Below are positions 61,801 to 64,000 of a DNA stretch of 64,000 nucleotides, piece by piece (the stretch's first letter is position 1; each line of letters opens with the position of its first letter). The stretch is from Owenia fusiformis (taxonomy: Eukaryota > Annelida > Polychaeta > Sabellida > Oweniidae). The DNA is taken from the NCBI GenBank assembly GCA_903813345.2, contig CAIIXF020000346.1, forward strand, positions 188,001 to 252,000, given 5' to 3'. The notes below the pieces were generated by a model. That model had not been told where the DNA came from. It saw only the letters and a list, made by a program, of their open reading frames with translations, and searched no databases. The position numbers and the translations under genes were made by a program.

Positions 61801-63989
61801 CAAACATCGCCGTGAGCTATAACCTTCCGAACATCCTTAGGGGACTTGTTCTTGGTAACATCTCTCCCTGAATGAGACAGGAATTTCACGGGGGCAGTCT
61901 GATTCGATCCAGTTTGGGCCTCTCTGGCTCTCTCTTCATTTCGTTTCCTCGAATAACAGTCGGCCATCACGTGTCCTGATTTGTGACAGTAGAAACACTC
62001 AACTTTTCTATTTCGGTTTCCTCTTGATTCGAACCCAGGCTTCTTCTGTTGTTCCAATAACTCCACCATTTTCTCGAAGTTCTTGCTGCATTCCACTTGT
62101 ACGCTTTTCTGGATATTCTCTATCAGTTGGGTAATCTGCTTGAACTCGCTCTCTTTTTCTTCCAACGCACTTATTCTACTGTATTTTGGCTTTTGTCCTT
62201 TTCTAATCCGTTCGGACTCTAAGTAGGACTCTTCCTTCAGAGCGATTTCTATTGCCTTATCCAGAGTTGTACATTCTTTTGCGTGGATTGCTCTGCGTAT
62301 GTCCTCTTCTACTATAGCTTGTTCAAAGCTGCGTCTGGCAAGGCGGTCTTGAGATGATCTGCTCATTTCAGGGTAGGCCAATGCCGTAAGCCGTCGGATG
62401 TCTTGACCCAAGGTTTGAAGTGATTCTTTGGGTTTCCTCATTCGACCAACAAGTTCCGCCTCGTAGATTTCTGCTTTGCCACCAGGCCCGAACCTCTTCT
62501 CCAAGGCCAGGATCAACTGCTCATAGGTGTATCCCTCTTCCAACTCTAACACAATCTGCTGAGCTGGACCTCGCAGACTTGTTGCCAGGTACTGGTTCTT
62601 CTCCTCCGAAGTCCATCTATTGGCTTTACAGCAAATCTCGAAGTAAGCTCGATACTCTTGCCATGGAGTTGTACCATTAAAAGTGTCAGGCTTAATTCGG
62701 CTCTTGGATTTGGGCCTGTCATCTTGGGACAACTTATCACAGAAGTTGTTGAACATCTTGAGGAAATCTGTAGAAACACCAGGTATATTGGTATCATCTT
62801 TCGAAATCTTCGGTTCCGGGGAATCAAAACCCGAGAATTTATTATCTTCTTCAAATCTAGTTCTTATATCAGAATATGGTGCCGTATGATCACTGCTTCT
62901 AGGTGGATGTCCATCCCTTTCTCTTTGGCTCTTAAACTCGTTAGCGTCCCAGCCTCCAGGAAGATACACTTCATCAGGTTTATTAAACAGCATAGTGGGA
63001 TCTCTGTGGTCTGTTTGGTGTTTAGTTGGCACATAGACTCTGTCTTGTCTTTGTAAAGACCATGGTCGCTTCCTTTGAGTAGGAAAGGACTCCGGAATAT
63101 CCCCATCTTCTAAATCTTGTTTTTGACTCATCGTAGGTGATTTGAACGGTCGCCTCTGAGATTTTCCTGCAGAATCTGGCCTAGGTTTCTCATCAAACTC
63201 TGAAGGACAACCAACATCTTCGTAGTTTCGTGACCTCGAAACGACTTCTTGCTGAACTGGAGGAACGGTCAAAGTAGAGTGCAACTTGTCGATGGACTCA
63301 CCAATAGTCTTCTGGAAAGATTCCATGTGATGTTGCATCTCTTGTAAGCGACGATCTTGTATTCCCACAATCTCTTGTAGTCGCCTCTCATGCTTTTGCT
63401 CACTGCCTTGTTGAATATTCTTGGTCTCCGCAAGATGTTCCACTATTTGGGACATGCTACTGGTCTGTATCTGCTGAGTTGTTGTTATGGCATTCAACTG
63501 TTTCTGTTGTGTATCCGCAATGTCACCTAACACAGACATCTTCCCTTTGAGCTGTCCCTCAATCATAGTTAGTTCTTGTCTCATCTCTTCGGCTGCTTGA
63601 ACTTTGTCTGAGGGCCGATTAATGATAGTTGATGTCAATGGGAAACGTGGTCTTGGGGGAGGATTCCTTCTATCTCGAATCATGGGATGTGCTGGAGTTC
63701 CCATATTATCTAAGTCTCCTCCTGTCCAGTAGCCTGTACTTTGTATGCCAGGAAAAATGCTCATTTCAGAATCCAGCTTCGAATCTTTAGCTCTGGCGCC
63801 TACACCAAGTTGATCCTCTGGTTGATCAGACAATGGTTCTCCATCTTGTTGCACAGGTAAAGTTTCATCTTCAGCTCCAGGATTTTCAATTTCAGCTGAC
63901 TCTGGTTTCAGGAACACTGTCTTCTCCATGTCAGACTCGTCTCCATCTCTTGGATAAGGAAGACCTGCCTCTAGTTCCATCTTGTCCAT
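55833..63989 (-). CDS. gag-pol: Ty3/gypsy Gag-Pol polyprotein, single intact ORF
   Basis: 2718 residues without stop or frameshift. In order: a polar N-terminus and coiled coil (about 130-245); Gag capsid-like region (about 415-600); CCHC zinc knuckle CFYCHKSGHVMADC (about 663); aspartic protease with LLDSGA instead of the commoner DTG (about 733) and GILGSDYL; reverse transcriptase with WRFCVDYRKLN and the active site YLDD (about 1332); RNase H (DTDAS about 1481); integrase with an HHCC zinc site (about 1715-1750), D-D-E core beginning AVDILGPF (about 1783) and a GPF/Y-type module (about 2021). This order is Ty3/gypsy. A 680-residue C-terminal tail follows: acidic ELKNEDYKSEE repeats, the motif RVRKPPKRFADY, an Arg/Asp/Ser-rich stretch (about 2233-2350) and KKTDKDIKQ repeats (about 2470-2573). 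The intact frame suggests recent activity. Start ATG in context acaagATG; the 5' LTR and primer-binding site lie beyond the window. Confidence 0.9.
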   Translation of the reverse strand: MDKMELEAGLPYPRDGDESDMEKTVFLKPESAEIENPGAEDETLPVQQDGEPLSDQPEDQLGVGARAKDSKLDSEMSIFPGIQSTGYWTGGDLDNMGTPAHPMIRDRRNPPPRPRFPLTSTIINRPSDKVQAAEEMRQELTMIEGQLKGKMSVLGDIADTQQKQLNAITTTQQIQTSSMSQIVEHLAETKNIQQGSEQKHERRLQEIVGIQDRRLQEMQHHMESFQKTIGESIDKLHSTLTVPPVQQEVVSRSRNYEDVGCPSEFDEKPRPDSAGKSQRRPFKSPTMSQKQDLEDGDIPESFPTQRKRPWSLQRQDRVYVPTKHQTDHRDPTMLFNKPDEVYLPGGWDANEFKSQRERDGHPPRSSDHTAPYSDIRTRFEEDNKFSGFDSPEPKISKDDTNIPGVSTDFLKMFNNFCDKLSQDDRPKSKSRIKPDTFNGTTPWQEYRAYFEICCKANRWTSEEKNQYLATSLRGPAQQIVLELEEGYTYEQLILALEKRFGPGGKAEIYEAELVGRMRKPKESLQTLGQDIRRLTALAYPEMSRSSQDRLARRSFEQAIVEEDIRRAIHAKECTTLDKAIEIALKEESYLESERIRKGQKPKYSRISALEEKESEFKQITQLIENIQKSVQVECSKNFEKMVELLEQQKKPGFESRGNRNRKVECFYCHKSGHVMADCYSRKRNEERAREAQTGSNQTAPVKFLSHSGRDVTKNKSPKDVRKVIAHGDVCGTDVIFLLDSGAVHTIVSGEVYRRMNPRYRPKLLPPNHVMVQADGEPLAMMGVILGTVNIDGHTEEMEIAVANIDFDGILGSDYLSASGAIVDYHRCRLSFGAQDNSGATEDQLDDPEGPELDESDHFCSCSTKLSRNESSSSGSALEVVGSMPRTTKSLKESAEAGPSSTQVKRMVEPRPETPSPRVKIEIPDSPLSVVEEDTEESEDSQVFEDARELFVPDTPSPEPEVQFPDSPPAEPIVIPETPHGSQESLDLEDDVFPDLRQMCGQQQSTFCYNCSDDEVVIPPYSGRCIEVRLREPLVGVGIIEPHLSDTQMDELEVVTILADANQVSYIEVRNNNDFEVSVLQGETLGVFTLVDDETYHVNLEKVKQEVVCPLSTSEGAEEGLIPLPDFMQALFERSSCGLTQNQSDQLQSLLVRNQDIFAQRDGDLGKTTLVEHSIDTGNTPPIKQRYRMLPRSRQDTVTDLIEDMMKRGIIEPSQSPWASPIVLVRKKDGSWRFCVDYRKLNSVTKKDAFPIPRIDETLDMLNGSKYFSTLDLASGYWQVLLDKDAQEKSAFTVRGGLYQWTVMPFGLSNAPLTFCRLMEEVLSGLKDDGSLVYLDDVISFAPTFEQAIGRLERVFGCLRRAGLKLKPSKCTLFQTKVNFLGHVVSGDGIAPDPEKIAAMVQYPTPRTVKHVRQFVGGASYYRRHIKNFAEIAGPLHKLTRKNQRFMWNPEAEEAFVALKEMLTTAPILSFPRDDCPYILDTDASHEALGAVLSQIQDNEERVIYYASHRLNGPELNYCVTRKELLAVVFFVKYFRQYLYGVRFTIRSDHGSLRWLTNFRNPEGQLARWLEVLQEYNYQLEYRPGPKHANADVMSRRPCHQCSHCDEVEQEDVLQVPIFVVSVEPTWTLEKIAEAQGQDPEIQPILEALRTSSIRPTWDKISYNSPATKHYWHLWNQLEINNNVLCNRWEDASGEHGHLQILVPSPMKAIVLEMSHSNKVAGHFGVRRTFLKSRQRFYWFEQRVDVRGVVRSCHTCGTRRKPLKARRAPMQVQGVSSPMERYAVDILGPFPETPRGNKVIMVCADYFSKWVEAYPLPNQEATTVADKLVNEVVCRFGAPAELHSDQGRNFESHVFQEICELMGIHKTRTTPFHPQSDGMVERYNRTLLDTIAKLLQPDVHQYDWDVQIPYALLAYRTSTHEATGETPAMMMFGRELAVPVSWIVENPVSSEETKTDYVIELRQGLRDAHEHASQVLKKANQRQRDAYDRRVSGKGYTIGEAVWLKNNTKKKGVSPKLQCKWIGPFQVLQKMSDVTYRIREWGKIKPRVVHFDQMKPYESCLPDGWTIPQEGTTPKMSELAADPFDFKPNQPELKNEDYKSEELKNEDTEPKMVEIHTDPMDYKSEELKNEDTEPELKNEDYKSEELQNEETDKRATKKNTEPSDFEAKEASKTEDPDGQMDTDFWEPTACDKPKSDNNVSDKVKNCVGKRVRKPPKRFADYDLETSFCISRYQERMSHRGHGRRDYGGRDDRYGSQDRRDRSRSRETDRDYRNRDQGQSRDHDRGRASNRRENDRGTDHRETERDYRNRDQDQRRDHDREGTSSRDYNRVDKFARWERSSRSSSKASSQEEQVASLQSPEGIQIMRQISGLLQGLQTPCTTTYPPSASLGAPPEKNSPMTVSVPPTVDKPVPCLSTGEEPADKTKRVEGVLSVWGKILDSKKEPSVKEKSPEKIAIDSNNNEKSDDMKRPTDKDTKKTDKDIKQITDKDPKKTTGKDPKKTDKDIKQTTEKDPKKTTEKDTKKTDKDIKQTTDPKKTTEKDKNTTDKNIKKTANDTKKPTDKDSKRVSDETVKPTDHDIKKTYEEKTKTTSKQGKRVVKDKSGQDNKVESEIEEVEKMDSRTVVVEGASSKPHNKRVRKAPKSKKYVVDSSDEEDVKLNQQPRVELQRLQDEETDEYEDYQRGTIRNPIKMEIRFRYFARDGSVIEDETLVSRYSDLKI

Positions 63990-64000
63990 CTTGTAAGTTC

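Overview
This window is eukaryotic: AT-rich, intron-containing and packed with transposable elements. It most probably comes from a bivalve mollusc. The strongest clues are a five-exon TIR-STING fusion gene (a gene form known from oysters), large C2H2 zinc-finger arrays, a short-hairpin element family ending in 'TATGTCCCCACCA' with a GTCT microsatellite and ~160-bp core repeats (like bivalve 'pearl' elements), and many ACATGTAC-type palindromes.

Layout. 1-4.5 kb: dispersed repeats, a TTAA-flanked MITE and a 2.8-kb element with 325-bp inverted ends. 5.4-13.9 kb: a minus-strand C2H2 cluster, made of a decayed finger gene, an intact 22-finger gene (6578-8557), a pseudogene-like array broken by an in-frame stop (12176-13411), and an 82-bp tandem repeat upstream of it. 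14-25 kb: foldback elements, a pair of TTAA MITEs, a 30-bp minisatellite (18.7-20 kb), a third zinc-finger gene (20891-21946) and a 39-bp minisatellite. 27-29.4 kb: first two coding exons of a plus-strand RCBTB-like gene; the second exon and its splice acceptor are repeated as 127-bp units. 31.5-35.6 kb: the minus-strand TIR-STING gene, with introns hosting a TTAA MITE and a mariner-like element; its 5' UTR may extend to 38.4 kb. 36-49.9 kb: nested DNA transposons (pearl-like, pogo/Tigger-like, hAT-like with an inner Tc1-like MITE, a 2.04-kb Mutator-like element with a 9-bp target duplication, and a CACGG-ended element). 51-64 kb: a minus-strand Ty3/gypsy retrotransposon with one uninterrupted 2718-residue Gag-Pol ORF, a polypurine tract, and a candidate 3' LTR of about 3.8 kb that holds tandem arrays and a small membrane-protein ORF.

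Biology. Only the TIR-STING gene is a clear innate-immune component. It should couple cyclic-dinucleotide binding to a TIR effector or adaptor without the transmembrane domain of vertebrate STING. No cGAS-like partner is visible. The zinc-finger genes look like a lineage-expanding DNA-binding family, and the rest is largely mobile or satellite DNA.
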